Of a stretch of 60,883 nucleotides of DNA, positions 27,605 through 37,344 are shown one piece after another; the stretch's first letter is position 1, and each line of letters begins with the position of its first letter. The translations under genes and the position numbers were made by a program. Where the stretch lies: assembly GCA_947451925.1 (NCBI GenBank), contig CANGAW010000011.1, forward strand, positions 1 through 60,883, written 5' to 3'. The DNA is from Burkholderiales bacterium. GTDB taxonomy: Bacteria; Pseudomonadota; Gammaproteobacteria; Burkholderiales; Burkholderiaceae_D. Under the pieces are notes generated by a model. That model was given only the letters and a program-made list of their open reading frames with translations. It made no database searches and was not told the DNA's origin.

Positions 27605-29211
27605 TACATCCTGAATAAACCAAACTTCGTCTCTGGAATGGGCGCGTTCAGCGAGGCTGATAAACCCAGGCCCAGCACCATGCGGGTGTCGGCCGGATCG
27701 ATCACACCGTCATCCCACAAGCGCGCACTGGCGTAGTAAGGATGGCCCTGATCTTCATATTGCTGGCGAATCGGCTGCTTGAAAGCTTCTTCTTCGGCAG
27801 CACTCCATTGTCCGCCCCTGGCTTCAATACCATCACGCTTAACCGTGGCCAGGACGCTGGCGGCCTGCTCGCCGCCCATGACCGAGATGCGCGCGTTGGG
27901 CCACATCCACAACATGCGCGGCGCATAAGCACGGCCGCACATGCCGTAGTTGCCAGCGCCAAAACTGCCGCCGATGATGACGGTAAATTTGGGTACCGCT
28001 GCCGTGGCAACCGCGGTCACCATCTTGGCGCCATTGCGGGCAATGCCTTCGTTTTCGTATTTGCGACCGACCATGAAGCCGGTAATATTTTGCAAAAACA
28101 CCAGCGGGATTTTGCGCTGGCAGCACAACTCAATAAAGTGCGCGCCTTTCAGGGCCGACTCGGAAAACAAAATGCCGTTGTTGGCAATGATGCCGACCGG
28201 CATACCGAAAATATGCGCAAAGCCGCACACCAGCGTGGCGCCATAACGGGCCTTGAATTCGTCGAACTCGCTGCCATCGACGACGCGGGCAATCACCTCG
28301 CGCACATCGAAGGGTTTGCGGGTATCGGTCGGGATCACACCATACAATTCCTGGCTGTCGAATTTTGGCGCCACCGTTTCGCGCAACAGCATTTGCTGTG
28401 GCTTCTGACGATTCAGATTGCCCACAATCGTGCGCGCCAGTGACAGCGCATGCAAGTCGTCCTGCGCCAGATGGTCCACCACGCCAGAGAGTCGCGTGTG
28501 CACGTCGCCCCCACCCAAATCTTCCGCACTGACCACTTCACCGGTAGCGGCTTTGACCAGCGGCGGGCCACCCAGAAAAATCGTGCCCTGATTTTTAACG
28601 ATGATGGATTCGTCACTCATTGCCGGCACATAGGCACCACCGGCAGTACAAGAACCCATGACCACTGCGATTTGCGGAATGCCCTGCGCCGACATGGTGG
28701 CCTGATTGAAGAAGATGCGGCCGAAGTGCTCGCGGTCGGCAAAGACTTCATCCTGATTGGGCAGGTTGGCGCCACCGGAGTCGACCAGATACACGCAAGG
28801 CAAATTGTTTTGCGCAGCGATTTCCTGGGCGCGCAAATGTTTTTTGACCGTCATCGGATAGTAAGTGCCACCCTTGACGGTTGCGTCATTACACACGATC
28901 ACGCATTCCTGTCCTTTGATGCGACCGATGCCGGTAATGATGCTGGCCGCAGGCGCGACGTTGTCATACATATTAAGAGCAGCCAGCTGGGAAAATTCCA
29001 GAAAGGGCGTACCCGGATCGAGCAGCATATTGACCCGCTCGCGCGGCAACAGCTTGCCACGCGCCGTGTGTTTGTTGCGCGCATCTTCGCCGCCACCGAT
29101 GGCAATTTTTTCGCAATGGGCACGCAAGTCATCGACCAGTGATTGCATTGCCGCTGCATTGGCGGCAAATTCGGCGGAACGCACATTGAGCTTGGTTTCT
29201 AAGACGGGCAT
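27604..29211 (-). CDS. liuB: Methylcrotonyl-CoA carboxylase beta (carboxyltransferase) subunit
   Basis: 535 residues, carboxyltransferase fold: [22 protein letters not shown] at the start, [51 protein letters not shown] (acyl-CoA pocket) and [21 protein letters not shown] plus [13 protein letters not shown] in the C-half. These match MCC/PCC beta subunits. It transfers the carboxyl from biotin on LiuD to methylcrotonyl-CoA. It is separated from liuD by bioA and bioB. Confidence 0.94.
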   Translation of the reverse strand: MPVLETKLNVRSAEFAANAAAMQSLVDDLRAHCEKIAIGGGEDARNKHTARGKLLPRERVNMLLDPGTPFLEFSQLAALNMYDNVAPAASIITGIGRIKGQECVIVCNDATVKGGTYYPMTVKKHLRAQEIAAQNNLPCVYLVDSGGANLPNQDEVFADREHFGRIFFNQATMSAQGIPQIAVVMGSCTAGGAYVPAMSDESIIVKNQGTIFLGGPPLVKAATGEVVSAEDLGGGDVHTRLSGVVDHLAQDDLHALSLARTIVGNLNRQKPQQMLLRETVAPKFDSQELYGVIPTDTRKPFDVREVIARVVDGSEFDEFKARYGATLVCGFAHIFGMPVGIIANNGILFSESALKGAHFIELCCQRKIPLVFLQNITGFMVGRKYENEGIARNGAKMVTAVATAAVPKFTVIIGGSFGAGNYGMCGRAYAPRMLWMWPNARISVMGGEQAASVLATVKRDGIEARGGQWSAAEEEAFKQPIRQQYEDQGHPYYASARLWDDGVIDPADTRMVLGLGLSASLNAPIPETKFGLFRM

Positions 29212-29217
29212 CGTATT

Positions 29218-29613
29218 TTATTTTTCCGGAAAACTTCCATCAACATAGAACCAGCGTCCGTCTTCACAGACGAAACGACTGACTTCGTGCAGGCGCTGGC
29301 CACGCCCGTCTATCCGGCAGCGGGCAACAAACTCCACCGTGGCCGTATCCGCATTTTGCTGCGCGGCGCGCACTTCCAGCCCCAGCCATTTGGTGCTGTG
29401 CGCCGATTCATCAAACAGGGGCGGCAAAGGCCGGGTGCTGGCATGCCAGCTGGCCAGCAAATAATCTTCCCGGCGCAACACATAGGCGCTGTAACGCGAA
29501 CGCATTAACTGCTCTGCACTGGATGCCATTGCATCACCTTGCAAATACGGGCCGCAGCAACTTGCCAGTGCCGCGCCACCGCAAGGACAAGTTAAATTTT
29601 TACTGGCCACCAT
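29218..29613 (-). CDS. YchJ-family SEC-C motif protein
   Basis: 131 residues from the ATG at 29613, which overlaps the upstream dehydrogenase stop (TGATG). CPCGGAALASCCGPYLQG at the N-terminus is a SEC-C type zinc motif, and MRSRYSAYVLRREDYLLASWHASTRP is the UPF0225/YchJ signature. The C-terminal half has an NTF2-like beta-rich look. Function is unknown in the family. It is an unexpected insertion between acyl-CoA dehydrogenase and liuB. Confidence 0.85.
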   Translation of the reverse strand: MVASKNLTCPCGGAALASCCGPYLQGDAMASSAEQLMRSRYSAYVLRREDYLLASWHASTRPLPPLFDESAHSTKWLGLEVRAAQQNADTATVEFVARCRIDGRGQRLHEVSRFVCEDGRWFYVDGSFPEK

Positions 29614-30743
29614 CAAGCCAGCGCGCGCGCAATCAGGATTTTCTGAATATCGCTGGTGCCTTCATAAATCTGGCAGACGCGCACATCGCGATAAATTCGC
29701 TCAACCGGAAAATCATTGACGACGCCGTAACCGCCAAAGATCTGAATCGCATCCGAACAGATTTTTTCGGCCATTTCGCTGGCAAATAATTTCGCCATCG
29801 CCGCTTCTTTCAGGCACGGCAGGCCGGCATCTTTCATCGTTGCCGCATGCCAGATCAACTGGCGCGCCGCTTCAATTTGGGTCGCCATATCGGCGAGCCT
29901 GAATTGCACTGCCTGATGTTCAAAAATGATTTTGTCAAAACTGCTGCGCTCTTTGGCATAAGCCAGCGCCGCATCAAATGCGGCACGCGCCATGCCCAGC
30001 GACTGGGCGGCAATGCCTATGCGCCCGCCTTCCAGACCGGACAAGGCAATACGATAACCCTGCCCTTCTTCGCCGATCAGATTGGCCGCCGGTATCCGGC
30101 AGTCTTCAAACAAAATTTGCGCGGTGTCCGACGAATGCTGGCCCAGTTTGTCTTCCAGCCGGGCGACGATGTAACCGGGTGTCGAAGTCGGCACCCAGAA
30201 TGCACTGATACCGCGTTTGCCGGCTGCCTTGTCGGTTACGGCCATCACAATCGCCACATCGGCATGCTTGCCGCTGGTGATGAATTGTTTCACGCCGTTG
30301 AGTACATAACTGTCGCCTTCACTGCGGGCAGTGGTGCGCAATGCCGAGGCATCGCTGCCGGCATGCGGCTCGGTCAGACAGAACGCACCGAGCATGTAAC
30401 CCCTGGCCAGCGGCTGCAGCCATTGCTGCTGTTGCTGCGCATTGGCATAGGCCATCGCGATGCTGCAAACCGGACAATTGTTGACCGAGATGATGGTTGA
30501 GGTGCCGCCGTCGCCAGCAGCGATTTCTTCAATGACCAAAGCCAGCGCCAGATAATCAAGTCCGGCGCCGCCCAGCTGCTCCGGCACGGCCACACCAAAG
30601 GCACCGAGTGCGGCCAGTTGATCCAGCGCCTCGCGCGGAAAATAATTGTCACGATCCCAGCGCGCTGCATGCGGCAGCAACTGCTGCTGTGAAAATTCAC
30701 GCAGCGCGTCACGGATCATCTGGTGCTGTTCGGAGAGGATCAT
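29613..30743 (-). CDS. Acyl-CoA dehydrogenase (short-chain type)
   Basis: 376 residues, FAD-dependent acyl-CoA dehydrogenase: FCLTEPHAGSDASALRTTA and FITSGKHADVAIVMAVTD in the middle domain, RIGIAAQSLGMARAAFDAALAYAKERSSF and QIFGGYGVVNDFPVERIYRD in the C-domain, ending YEGTSDIQKILIARAL with the catalytic Glu. It oxidises an acyl-CoA to the enoyl-CoA. It is more similar to butyryl- or 2-methyl-branched-type enzymes than to the isovaleryl enzyme at 33912. Its place in the liu block suggests a related branched or short-chain substrate, but that is inference. Confidence 0.88.
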   Translation of the reverse strand: MILSEQHQMIRDALREFSQQQLLPHAARWDRDNYFPREALDQLAALGAFGVAVPEQLGGAGLDYLALALVIEEIAAGDGGTSTIISVNNCPVCSIAMAYANAQQQQQWLQPLARGYMLGAFCLTEPHAGSDASALRTTARSEGDSYVLNGVKQFITSGKHADVAIVMAVTDKAAGKRGISAFWVPTSTPGYIVARLEDKLGQHSSDTAQILFEDCRIPAANLIGEEGQGYRIALSGLEGGRIGIAAQSLGMARAAFDAALAYAKERSSFDKIIFEHQAVQFRLADMATQIEAARQLIWHAATMKDAGLPCLKEAAMAKLFASEMAEKICSDAIQIFGGYGVVNDFPVERIYRDVRVCQIYEGTSDIQKILIARALA

Positions 30744-30780
30744 GGTTTTTATTCTTCGCTATGCAGTGTAATTTAGCGTT

Positions 30781-30881
30781 AAAGACGCTGGATCCCGGCC
30801 TGCGCCGGGATGACGGTAGGAATTTTGATAGCGCCTCAACCACTACCGTCGTCCCGATGACAATCGGGACCCAGCGTCTTT
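30781..30881. repeat. Dispersed palindromic repeat, inverted pair
   Basis: AAAGACGCTGG (30781-30791) and CCAGCGTCTTT (30871-30881) are perfect inverted ends. Inside are two hairpins (GATCCCGGCCTGCGCCGGGA and GTCCCGATGACAATCGGGAC) and a further ACGGTAG/CTACCGT pair. This is a two-hairpin element of about 101 bp lying between the acyl-CoA dehydrogenase and thiolase genes. It is a REP-like element; nothing suggests that it encodes a protein. Confidence 0.85.
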
Positions 30882-30887
30882 CTCTGC

Positions 30888-32069
30888 TTACATCATCTCA
30901 ATCGCCATCGCGGTGGCTTCACCGCCGCCGATACACAGGGCCGCTACACCGCGCTTGCCGCCAGTTTTTTTCAGTGCGCCCAACAGGGTCACGACGATGC
31001 GCGCACCAGAGGCGCCGATTGGATGGCCCAATGCACAAGCGCCACCATGAATATTGATTTTTTCGTGAGGAATGTCGTGCTCTTTCATGGCGGCCATGGC
31101 CACTGCTGCAAAGGCTTCGTTAATTTCAAACAGATCGACCTCTTTGCTGCTCCAGCCGGTTTTGGCATACAGCTTTTCAATCGCGCCAACTGGTGCGGTG
31201 GTGAACCAGTTTGGTTCTTGTGAGTGACGGGTGTGGGCCACGATTTTTGCAATCGGGGTCAGGCCGTGTTTTTTTGCGGTGGACTCGCGCATCAGCACCA
31301 GTGCTGCAGCACCGTCATTGATCGACGACGAAGTCGCAGCAGTAATCGTGCCGTCTTTTTTGAATGCCGGTTTGAGCTGGGCGATTTTTTCAATCTTTGC
31401 TTTCAGCGGGCCTTCATCTTTGTCGATGACGACATCGCCGCCGCGACCGGACACGGTGACCGGTGCGATTTCCCATTTGAATGAACCATCTGCCGTAGCC
31501 GCCTGGGCGCGCTTGACTGAGTCAATCGCAAACGCATCTTGCGCTTCGCGGGTGAACGCGTACTTGCTTGAGCAGTCTTCGGCAAAGGTGCCCATCGAGC
31601 GGCCTTTGTCGTAGGCATCTTCGAGGCCGTCGAGCATCATGTGGTCATACATCATGGCGTGGCCGATACGGTAGCCGCCGCGGGCTTTCGGAATCAGGTA
31701 AGGCGCATTGGTCATCGATTCCATGCCGCCGGTGACCACGACTTCATTGGTGCCAACCAGAATGGAATCATGGCCATAAATGGTGGCCTGCATCGCCGAA
31801 CCGCACATTTTCGACAGGGTGACCGCACCGGCCGAGACGGGCACACCGGCCTTGATCGACGCCTGACGCGCTGGCGCCTGACCTTGTGCTGCCATTAAGC
31901 AGTTACCAAAAATGACGTCGTTGATCAGCTCAGGCTTGACGCCTGAACGCTCAACTGCTGCACGGATGGCCACAGCGCCCAGATCATGCGCGGAGAGTGA
32001 GGAAAAGTCTCCCTGAAAAGCACCCATTGGAGTACGGGCTGCACCAACGATAACGATAGGATCTTGCAT
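30888..32069 (-). CDS. Acetyl-CoA acetyltransferase (thiolase)
   Basis: 393 residues with all thiolase landmarks: TLSKMCGSAMQA (nucleophilic Cys), GGMESMTNAPYL, NEAFAAVAMAAM, GGACALGHPIGASGAR (catalytic His) and CIGGGEATAMAIE (second Cys). GGAGAAAAAATT is the ribosome site. It interconverts acetyl-CoA and acetoacetyl-CoA. In the leucine block it would process acetoacetyl-CoA made from the acetoacetate released by LiuE, once acetoacetate has been activated. It is PhaA/AtoB/BktB-like; the side-chain preference cannot be told. Confidence 0.93.
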   Translation of the reverse strand: MQDPIVIVGAARTPMGAFQGDFSSLSAHDLGAVAIRAAVERSGVKPELINDVIFGNCLMAAQGQAPARQASIKAGVPVSAGAVTLSKMCGSAMQATIYGHDSILVGTNEVVVTGGMESMTNAPYLIPKARGGYRIGHAMMYDHMMLDGLEDAYDKGRSMGTFAEDCSSKYAFTREAQDAFAIDSVKRAQAATADGSFKWEIAPVTVSGRGGDVVIDKDEGPLKAKIEKIAQLKPAFKKDGTITAATSSSINDGAAALVLMRESTAKKHGLTPIAKIVAHTRHSQEPNWFTTAPVGAIEKLYAKTGWSSKEVDLFEINEAFAAVAMAAMKEHDIPHEKINIHGGACALGHPIGASGARIVVTLLGALKKTGGKRGVAALCIGGGEATAMAIEMM

Positions 32070-32107
32070 AATTTTTTCTCCAGAAAATAAATGAATAAAA
32101 CGCAGCG

Positions 32108-33901
32108 TCAGGCTGCCTGCGCGGTGGTCGGATTGGAACTGGGCTGATAACTAAAACGGATTTCTTGCGGATACGGGAACACATCTTCCAGCAGACCATC
32201 GACGATGCGCAATTTGCGCTGCTGCCAATAAGCTGCCGTCAACAGGTCGGCATGATGCTTCATGAAATACTGCCTGACCTTGGGGTTACCCAACAAAAAG
32301 ACGCCAAACTGCTCGGGGAACACATCATTTTTCCCGACGTGATACCAGGGCTCGGCCGCCATTTCGTCTTCTTCGTTGCGCGGCAGGGGAATAGTGCGGA
32401 AATTACAGTCGCTGATGTATTCGATTTCGTCGTAATCATAAAAAACGACCCGACCCTGACGGGTAACACCGAAGTTTTTATACAGCATGTCACCCGGGAA
32501 AATATTCGCGGCCACCAGATCTTTGATGGCGTTGCCATATTCGCGCACACCATGCTCGATCGCTGCTTCGTCACCAGCGGCCTCGGCTTCTGTCAGCCAG
32601 ATATTCAATGGTGTCATGCGTCGCTCGATATAAAGGTGACGGATGATGATCTGGTCTTGATCTTCTTCGACCAGCGAAGGCGCGACTTGTTTGAGTTCGG
32701 CCAGCAAGTCTTCGGAAAAACGCGAACGCGGAAAGGCAACGTTGGAATACTCCAGCGTGTCAGCCATACGGCCGACGCGGTCATGGTATTTGACCAGCAG
32801 GTATTTTTCCTTGACCAGCGCCGGTGTGGTTTCTTTCGGCGGCGGAAAGCTGTCCTTGATGGCTTTGAACACGTAGGGGAAAGACGGCAATGCAAACACC
32901 ACCATGACCAGACCGCGAATACCGGGCGCAACCGCAAAGCTGTCCGACGAATGGCGCAGGTGATGCAGGAAGTCGCGGTAGAACAGTGCCTTGCCCTGCT
33001 TTTGCAAACCGAGGATGGTGTAGATCTCGCTGCGTGGCTTGTTGGGCAGCATGCTGCGCACAAACTGCACATAGGCCGACGGCACTTCCATGTCGACCAT
33101 GAAGTAGGCGCGGGTAAAGGAAAACAACAGGGTAATGAGATTGGTGTCGGTCAGCACCGTATCGAGCACCAGACTGCCACTGCGGGTGTGCAGCACCGGG
33201 ATCACGAACGGAGATTCATGATTGCCGTTGATGATTTTGCCCACAATATAGGCACCCTTGTTGCGATAAAACAGGCTAGACAAGACTTGTATCTGGTGGT
33301 TGGCTTCCAGCGCGCCGCGGCCAAGCACCATGCGCAGTCGCGCCTCAACCTGAGCGACATCACGTTCAAGATGCGCGAATGCACAATCAAGTTGAAAGTT
33401 GGTCACCATGCGCATCAGGGTGGTAGCCAGCCCATCCTGCGCCGGGTAATACACGCGATAGGCCGGGATGCCTTCGGCCGATTCGATATATTCGGTGGAC
33501 AAGGCCGGACGCACGAAAATGAAATCGTTATGAAAATACGTGCGATGCAGGATGTTGCAGCATACCGAATTGAAAAAGGTTTCGGCCAGTTCAGGCTGGC
33601 GATGGTCAGTCAGCAAACCAATGTAATGCAACTTCACTTCACGCCAGACGCTGTCAGTCAGATCGCCTTCCTGATATTCATCTTCCAGACTGTGCACGCA
33701 TTCCTGCACACGCCGGTCGTAAAACGCAATCCGTTCACGCGCTTCGTGCTGGGCTTCTTTCCAGTTCATGCGCTCGAAATGCCGGCGTGCGTTCTGGCTT
33801 GAATGACGAAACAGGCGATAGTGTTTGTCGAAGCCGTCGAGAATCATGCGCGCGATATCAAACGCGATTTGTGACGACAGCAGCTTCGGAAAATTTTGCA
33901 T
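32108..33901 (-). CDS. aceK: Isocitrate dehydrogenase kinase/phosphatase
   Basis: I use the ATG at 33901 (597 residues, MQNFPKLL), because the longer frame to 33937 would overlap the upstream gene by 26 bases. The protein has the AceK N-domain (regulatory, AMP site) and the kinase core, with [22 protein letters not shown] as ATP loop, [27 protein letters not shown] catalytic loop (here [21 protein letters not shown]) and [14 protein letters not shown] as metal-binding motif. It phosphorylates and dephosphorylates isocitrate dehydrogenase and so splits flux between the TCA cycle and the glyoxylate shunt. Its place next to liuA links leucine use with acetyl-CoA assimilation. Confidence 0.94.
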   Translation of the reverse strand: MQNFPKLLSSQIAFDIARMILDGFDKHYRLFRHSSQNARRHFERMNWKEAQHEARERIAFYDRRVQECVHSLEDEYQEGDLTDSVWREVKLHYIGLLTDHRQPELAETFFNSVCCNILHRTYFHNDFIFVRPALSTEYIESAEGIPAYRVYYPAQDGLATTLMRMVTNFQLDCAFAHLERDVAQVEARLRMVLGRGALEANHQIQVLSSLFYRNKGAYIVGKIINGNHESPFVIPVLHTRSGSLVLDTVLTDTNLITLLFSFTRAYFMVDMEVPSAYVQFVRSMLPNKPRSEIYTILGLQKQGKALFYRDFLHHLRHSSDSFAVAPGIRGLVMVVFALPSFPYVFKAIKDSFPPPKETTPALVKEKYLLVKYHDRVGRMADTLEYSNVAFPRSRFSEDLLAELKQVAPSLVEEDQDQIIIRHLYIERRMTPLNIWLTEAEAAGDEAAIEHGVREYGNAIKDLVAANIFPGDMLYKNFGVTRQGRVVFYDYDEIEYISDCNFRTIPLPRNEEDEMAAEPWYHVGKNDVFPEQFGVFLLGNPKVRQYFMKHHADLLTAAYWQQRKLRIVDGLLEDVFPYPQEIRFSYQPSSNPTTAQAA

Positions 33902-33911
33902 GACAACAGCC

Positions 33912-35096
33912 TTATGCAGTCTCGGAGAATAATTCACGGCCTATCAGCATGCGGCGAATTTCACTGGTGCCTGCGCCAATTTCATAGAGCTTGGCGTCGC
34001 GCCACAAACGCCCGGCTGCGTAGTCGTTGATATAGCCATTGCCACCAAGGGCCTGAATCGTTTCGCCGGCCATCCAGGTGGCTTTTTCGGCGGAATACAA
34101 AATCGCACCGGCCGCGTCTTTGCGCAAGGCGCGCACCGCTTCCGGTGTTTTAGCCTGATCGCAGGCCTGACCGACGGCATACACATAAGCCTTACAAGCC
34201 ATCATGGTCGAATACATGTCGGCCAGTTTGCCTTGCATCAGCTGAAACTCACCGATAGGCTGACCAAACTGTTTGCGCTCATGCACATAAGGGATGGTGA
34301 CATCCATGCAGGCCTGCATGATGCCCAGCGGCCCGCCAGACAAAACAGCGCGCTCATAATCGAGACCTGACATCAGCACATTGACGCCACGCCCTAAGCC
34401 ACCGAGTACATTTTCAGCCGGCACAATGCAGTCCTGAAAAACCAGCTCGCCAGTGTGCGAGCCGCGCATGCCGAGCTTGTCGAGTTTTTGTGCAACAGAA
34501 AATCCGGGGTAGCCTTTTTCAATCAGAAACGCGGTCATGCCACGCGGACCGGCTTCGATATCGTTTTTGGCATACACCACCAGCACGTCGGCATCAGGAC
34601 CGTTGGTGATCCACATTTTGCTGCCGTTGAGTACCCAATGGTCGCCCTTGAAATCGGCCCGCAGTTTCATACTCACCACGTCAGAACCGGCATTAGGCTC
34701 CGACATCGCCAGTGCACCGATGAATTCACCGGAGATCAGTTTCGGCAGGTATTTAGTTTTTTGCTCGGCGCTGCCATTGCGGCGAATCTGGTTGACGCAC
34801 AGATTGGAATGCGCGCCGTAGGACAAACCCACCGAAGCAGAGGCACGCGAAATTTCTTCCATCGCGACGATGTGCGCCAGATAACCCATCGCACTGCCAC
34901 CGTATTCTTCATCCACCGTAATGCCGAGCACACCAAGCTCGCCCATTTTGCGCCACAGGTCCATCGGAAACTGATCGCTGCGATCAATCTCGGCAGCACG
35001 CGGCGCAATTTCGGCAGCGGCAAATTGTTGCACGGCGTCGCGCAGTGCGGCGATGTCTTCGCCATGGTCAAAACGCAGGCCGGGGAGATTGATCAT
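33912..35096 (-). CDS. liuA: Isovaleryl-CoA dehydrogenase
   Basis: 394 residues, FAD-dependent. [39 protein letters not shown] is typical of isovaleryl-CoA dehydrogenase, and [18 protein letters not shown] carries the catalytic Glu at the isovaleryl-type position rather than near the C-terminus. It converts isovaleryl-CoA to 3-methylcrotonyl-CoA, the entry reaction of the liu pathway. Its ATG overlaps the liuR stop (ATGA). The liuR operator upstream is expected to control both. Confidence 0.94.
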   Translation of the reverse strand: MINLPGLRFDHGEDIAALRDAVQQFAAAEIAPRAAEIDRSDQFPMDLWRKMGELGVLGITVDEEYGGSAMGYLAHIVAMEEISRASASVGLSYGAHSNLCVNQIRRNGSAEQKTKYLPKLISGEFIGALAMSEPNAGSDVVSMKLRADFKGDHWVLNGSKMWITNGPDADVLVVYAKNDIEAGPRGMTAFLIEKGYPGFSVAQKLDKLGMRGSHTGELVFQDCIVPAENVLGGLGRGVNVLMSGLDYERAVLSGGPLGIMQACMDVTIPYVHERKQFGQPIGEFQLMQGKLADMYSTMMACKAYVYAVGQACDQAKTPEAVRALRKDAAGAILYSAEKATWMAGETIQALGGNGYINDYAAGRLWRDAKLYEIGAGTSEIRRMLIGRELFSETA

Positions 35097-35572
35097 TTTG
35101 CTGTCCTGTTCATTTTATTGGTGGGCGTACTGGTTAGCGCTATGGATGGTTTGTTTTTTGCGGCAGTTTTACGCACAGTCTTGCTGCGATCATTGCCTTC
35201 GGCGAGCATGCGGCGGCACTTTTCTTCGTGCGCTGCGATCTCAGCCAAGGTAATTTCGAGATCTTCCCGCTGCTGTTCCAGCGCTTCACGATGCCGCGCC
35301 AGCACGCTCAGAAAACGATTCAACTGTGCACTGGAATCCTTGGGCGATTCGTACATATCGACCAGATCCTTGATTTCCGAAAGGGTCAGACCCAGTCGTT
35401 TGCCGCGTAGCGTGAGCTTTAAGCGGGTGCGGTCACGCGCGCCATAGACGCGGGTACGCCCGCCAGCGCCTTCGCGCTGCGGACTGATCAGGCCCTGATC
35501 CTCGTAAAAACGGATCGCCCGCGGGGTGATATCGAATTCGCGGGCCAGCTCGGTAATGGAAAAGGTCGACAT
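35093..35572 (-). CDS. liuR: MerR-family regulator LiuR
   Basis: 159 residues. The N-terminal winged helix [32 protein letters not shown] and Y-G-A-R-D-R-T-R-L helix are the MerR DNA-binding module; then a coiled-coil dimerisation helix ([40 protein letters not shown]) and a Lys/Ala-rich tail with no metal-binding cysteine pair. LiuR controls leucine/isovalerate degradation genes in proteobacteria. liuA starts inside its stop codon, and a matching palindrome lies 20-35 bp upstream of the start codon. Confidence 0.9.
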   Translation of the reverse strand: MSTFSITELAREFDITPRAIRFYEDQGLISPQREGAGGRTRVYGARDRTRLKLTLRGKRLGLTLSEIKDLVDMYESPKDSSAQLNRFLSVLARHREALEQQREDLEITLAEIAAHEEKCRRMLAEGNDRSKTVRKTAAKNKPSIALTSTPTNKMNRTAK

Positions 35573-35591
35573 GGCTTTGCGGTTAGAATGT

Positions 35592-35607
35592 ACGTTTACG
35601 TAAACGT
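35592..35607. promoter_or_regulatory. LiuR operator palindrome
   Basis: ACGTTTACGTAAACGT is a perfect 16-bp palindrome, 20 bp before the liuR ATG. It agrees with the TTTACGTAAAC-type consensus described for LiuR sites. Position and sequence together make autoregulation and control of the liu operon the likely role. Confidence 0.85.
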
Positions 35608-35760
35608 CAAGTGAAGCAGTATTGTAGGCGGGCGCGCGGCAAATGGGAACCCCGGGGTTGGTGACAGATCGTCAGACACAAGGCCTCGGTTTCAATTGGC
35701 TGCAAGCAGCCTTGCCCTTCAAGCGCAAGCATAGAGAAATTACCGGGAAGACGACCAGCC

Positions 35761-36831
35761 ATGAACGCACTCGAAGCCCAACTTAACTACCCCTTCGCCG
35801 ATACCCTGCCCGCCACTGGCAGCTGTGTCGAAGTGGCGCCTGGCATACGCTGGTTGCGGATGGGTTTGCCGTTTGCACTCAACCATATCAATTTGTGGCT
35901 GCTGGAAGACGAGCTGCCCGATGCCAATGATGTGTTGCAGCGGGGCTGGACCATCATTGACTGCGGCATCAGTAATGAGGCAACCCGCGCGGCCTGGGAG
36001 CAGATTTTTGCCAATGAACTCGGTGGCTTGCCGGTATTGCGCGTCATCGCCACCCATTGCCATCCCGATCATGTGGGTCTGTCGCAATGGCTGTGTCAGC
36101 GCTGGCAGGTGCCGCTGTTTATGTCGGCCGGCGAATATGCGTTTGCACGGATGATGTCAGCCGGTCTGCCGGGCGCCGACGGGCCTTCTATGGTGCCGCA
36201 TTTCAAACGTCATGGACTGGTAGATCCGGACAAACTGGCGCAACTGCAGGCACGCAAGGATTATTACCCCAGCCTGGTGCCGGCTGTGCCCGAAGCCTTT
36301 CATCGTCTGCATGACGGCATGCCGCTTGCCATTGGCGGCTGCCAATGGCAAGTCATCACCGGCTTTGGCCATTCGCCAGAGCATGTGGCTTTGTATTGCG
36401 AAAAAAATCAGGTGCTGATTTCCGGCGATATGGTGTTGCCGCGCATTTCAACCAATGTCTCGGTCTTTGCCATTGAACCTGAAGCCGATGCAGTTGGCCT
36501 GTTTCTCAGCTCTTTGCAAAAATTCGCTTCCCTGCCGGACAACACGCTGGTGTTGCCTTCGCATGGCAAGCCGTTTCGCGGACTGCACACGCGCATTGCC
36601 CAGCTCAACAGCCACCATATTGAACGACTCGCCGAAGTCCTGACTGCGTGCAGCACCCCGCAATCAGCGGCCGACATCGTGCCTGTCATGTTTGCCCGCG
36701 AACTCGATATGCACCAATTGACGTTTGCGCTCGGCGAAGCCCTCGCGCATTTGCACCGATTGTGGCGTGACGGCGAACTGCAACGTCAAGTCGGAGATGA
36801 CGGGGTTTTACGCTTTGTTTCGAGAGCGTGA
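35761..36831 (+). CDS. Metallo-beta-lactamase-fold hydrolase
   Basis: 356 residues: ATHCHPDHVGLSQWLC is the HxHxDH-type zinc site, GFGHSPEHVALYCEKNQVLISGDMVLPRIS carries the further ligands, and VLPSHGKPFRGLHTR the last His. The C-terminal ~90 residues form a helical/winged extension (FALGEALAHLHRLWRDGELQRQVGDDG), as in glyoxalase-II-like LACTB2 proteins. It is divergent from liuR; substrate unknown. Confidence 0.87.
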   Translation: MNALEAQLNYPFADTLPATGSCVEVAPGIRWLRMGLPFALNHINLWLLEDELPDANDVLQRGWTIIDCGISNEATRAAWEQIFANELGGLPVLRVIATHCHPDHVGLSQWLCQRWQVPLFMSAGEYAFARMMSAGLPGADGPSMVPHFKRHGLVDPDKLAQLQARKDYYPSLVPAVPEAFHRLHDGMPLAIGGCQWQVITGFGHSPEHVALYCEKNQVLISGDMVLPRISTNVSVFAIEPEADAVGLFLSSLQKFASLPDNTLVLPSHGKPFRGLHTRIAQLNSHHIERLAEVLTACSTPQSAADIVPVMFARELDMHQLTFALGEALAHLHRLWRDGELQRQVGDDGVLRFVSRA

Positions 36832-36849
36832 ATGTTTCGAAATAATTAA

Positions 36850-36869
36850 TTTTCGTATTTTCACGAAAA
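36850..36869. promoter_or_regulatory. Inverted repeat upstream of HTH gene (candidate operator)
   Basis: TTTTCGT-ATTTTC-ACGAAAA is a perfect 7-bp inverted repeat with a 6-bp spacer, in the AT-rich 90-bp gap before the regulator gene at 36922. It overlaps a TTTCGAAA-like element. Position suggests autoregulation by the HTH protein; not proven. Confidence 0.45.
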
Positions 36870-36921
36870 GTAATCAGTTAAGAGACTGACTGTTACAGAC
36901 AGGCATGCAATAGTCGCAATC

Positions 36922-37329
36922 ATGAACTCTTCTCAGGAACGTTTGCAATTCAGCGAGCGCTTGCAGCAAGCATTGCGACATACAGAATTTTCAGCCGAAA
37001 GCCCAACCCAACTGGCACGGGAATTTAATCTGCGCTTTTCTGGCAACCCGGTAACTGTCCATGCGGCACGTAAGTGGCTGCAGGGTGAATCCATTCCGAC
37101 ACAAGAAAAATTACGTGCGCTGGCAAGCTGGCTCAGCGTATCAGCCGACTGGCTGCGCTTCGGCACGACTGACAATACTTCAACCGGCAGCAGCGCTGGC
37201 AAAGGACAAAATCCGCTCGGTGCGCAAGACGCAAAAATGGTCGCCGCACTCCAGCAACTCGATGATCATGACCGGATGATTGCCTATGAATTCCTGCGTA
37301 CCCTGCTTCGGGTTGGCCATAAAAAATAA
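36922..37329 (+). CDS. Small HTH (XRE-like) DNA-binding protein
   Basis: 135 residues. PTQLAREFNLRFSGNPVTVHAARKWLQGESIPTQEKLRALASWLSVSADWLRFG is an XRE/Cro-like helix-turn-helix with the usual lengthening between helices; the C-terminal third is helical. It may bind the inverted repeat in front of it. No ribosome site is clear. Targets unknown. It is not part of the neighbouring units. Confidence 0.75.
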   Translation: MNSSQERLQFSERLQQALRHTEFSAESPTQLAREFNLRFSGNPVTVHAARKWLQGESIPTQEKLRALASWLSVSADWLRFGTTDNTSTGSSAGKGQNPLGAQDAKMVAALQQLDDHDRMIAYEFLRTLLRVGHKK

Positions 37330-37344
37330 GCGTCAATCAGTGCT

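Noticed and set aside
32165..33802. Plus-strand frame of about 545 codons opposite aceK.
   Set aside because: Antisense shadow of aceK, rich in His/Gln/Arg/Phe; no family pattern or ribosome site.
34455..35447. Plus-strand frame opposite liuA and liuR.
   Set aside because: Covers two opposed genes with firm identity; composition typical of shadow frames.
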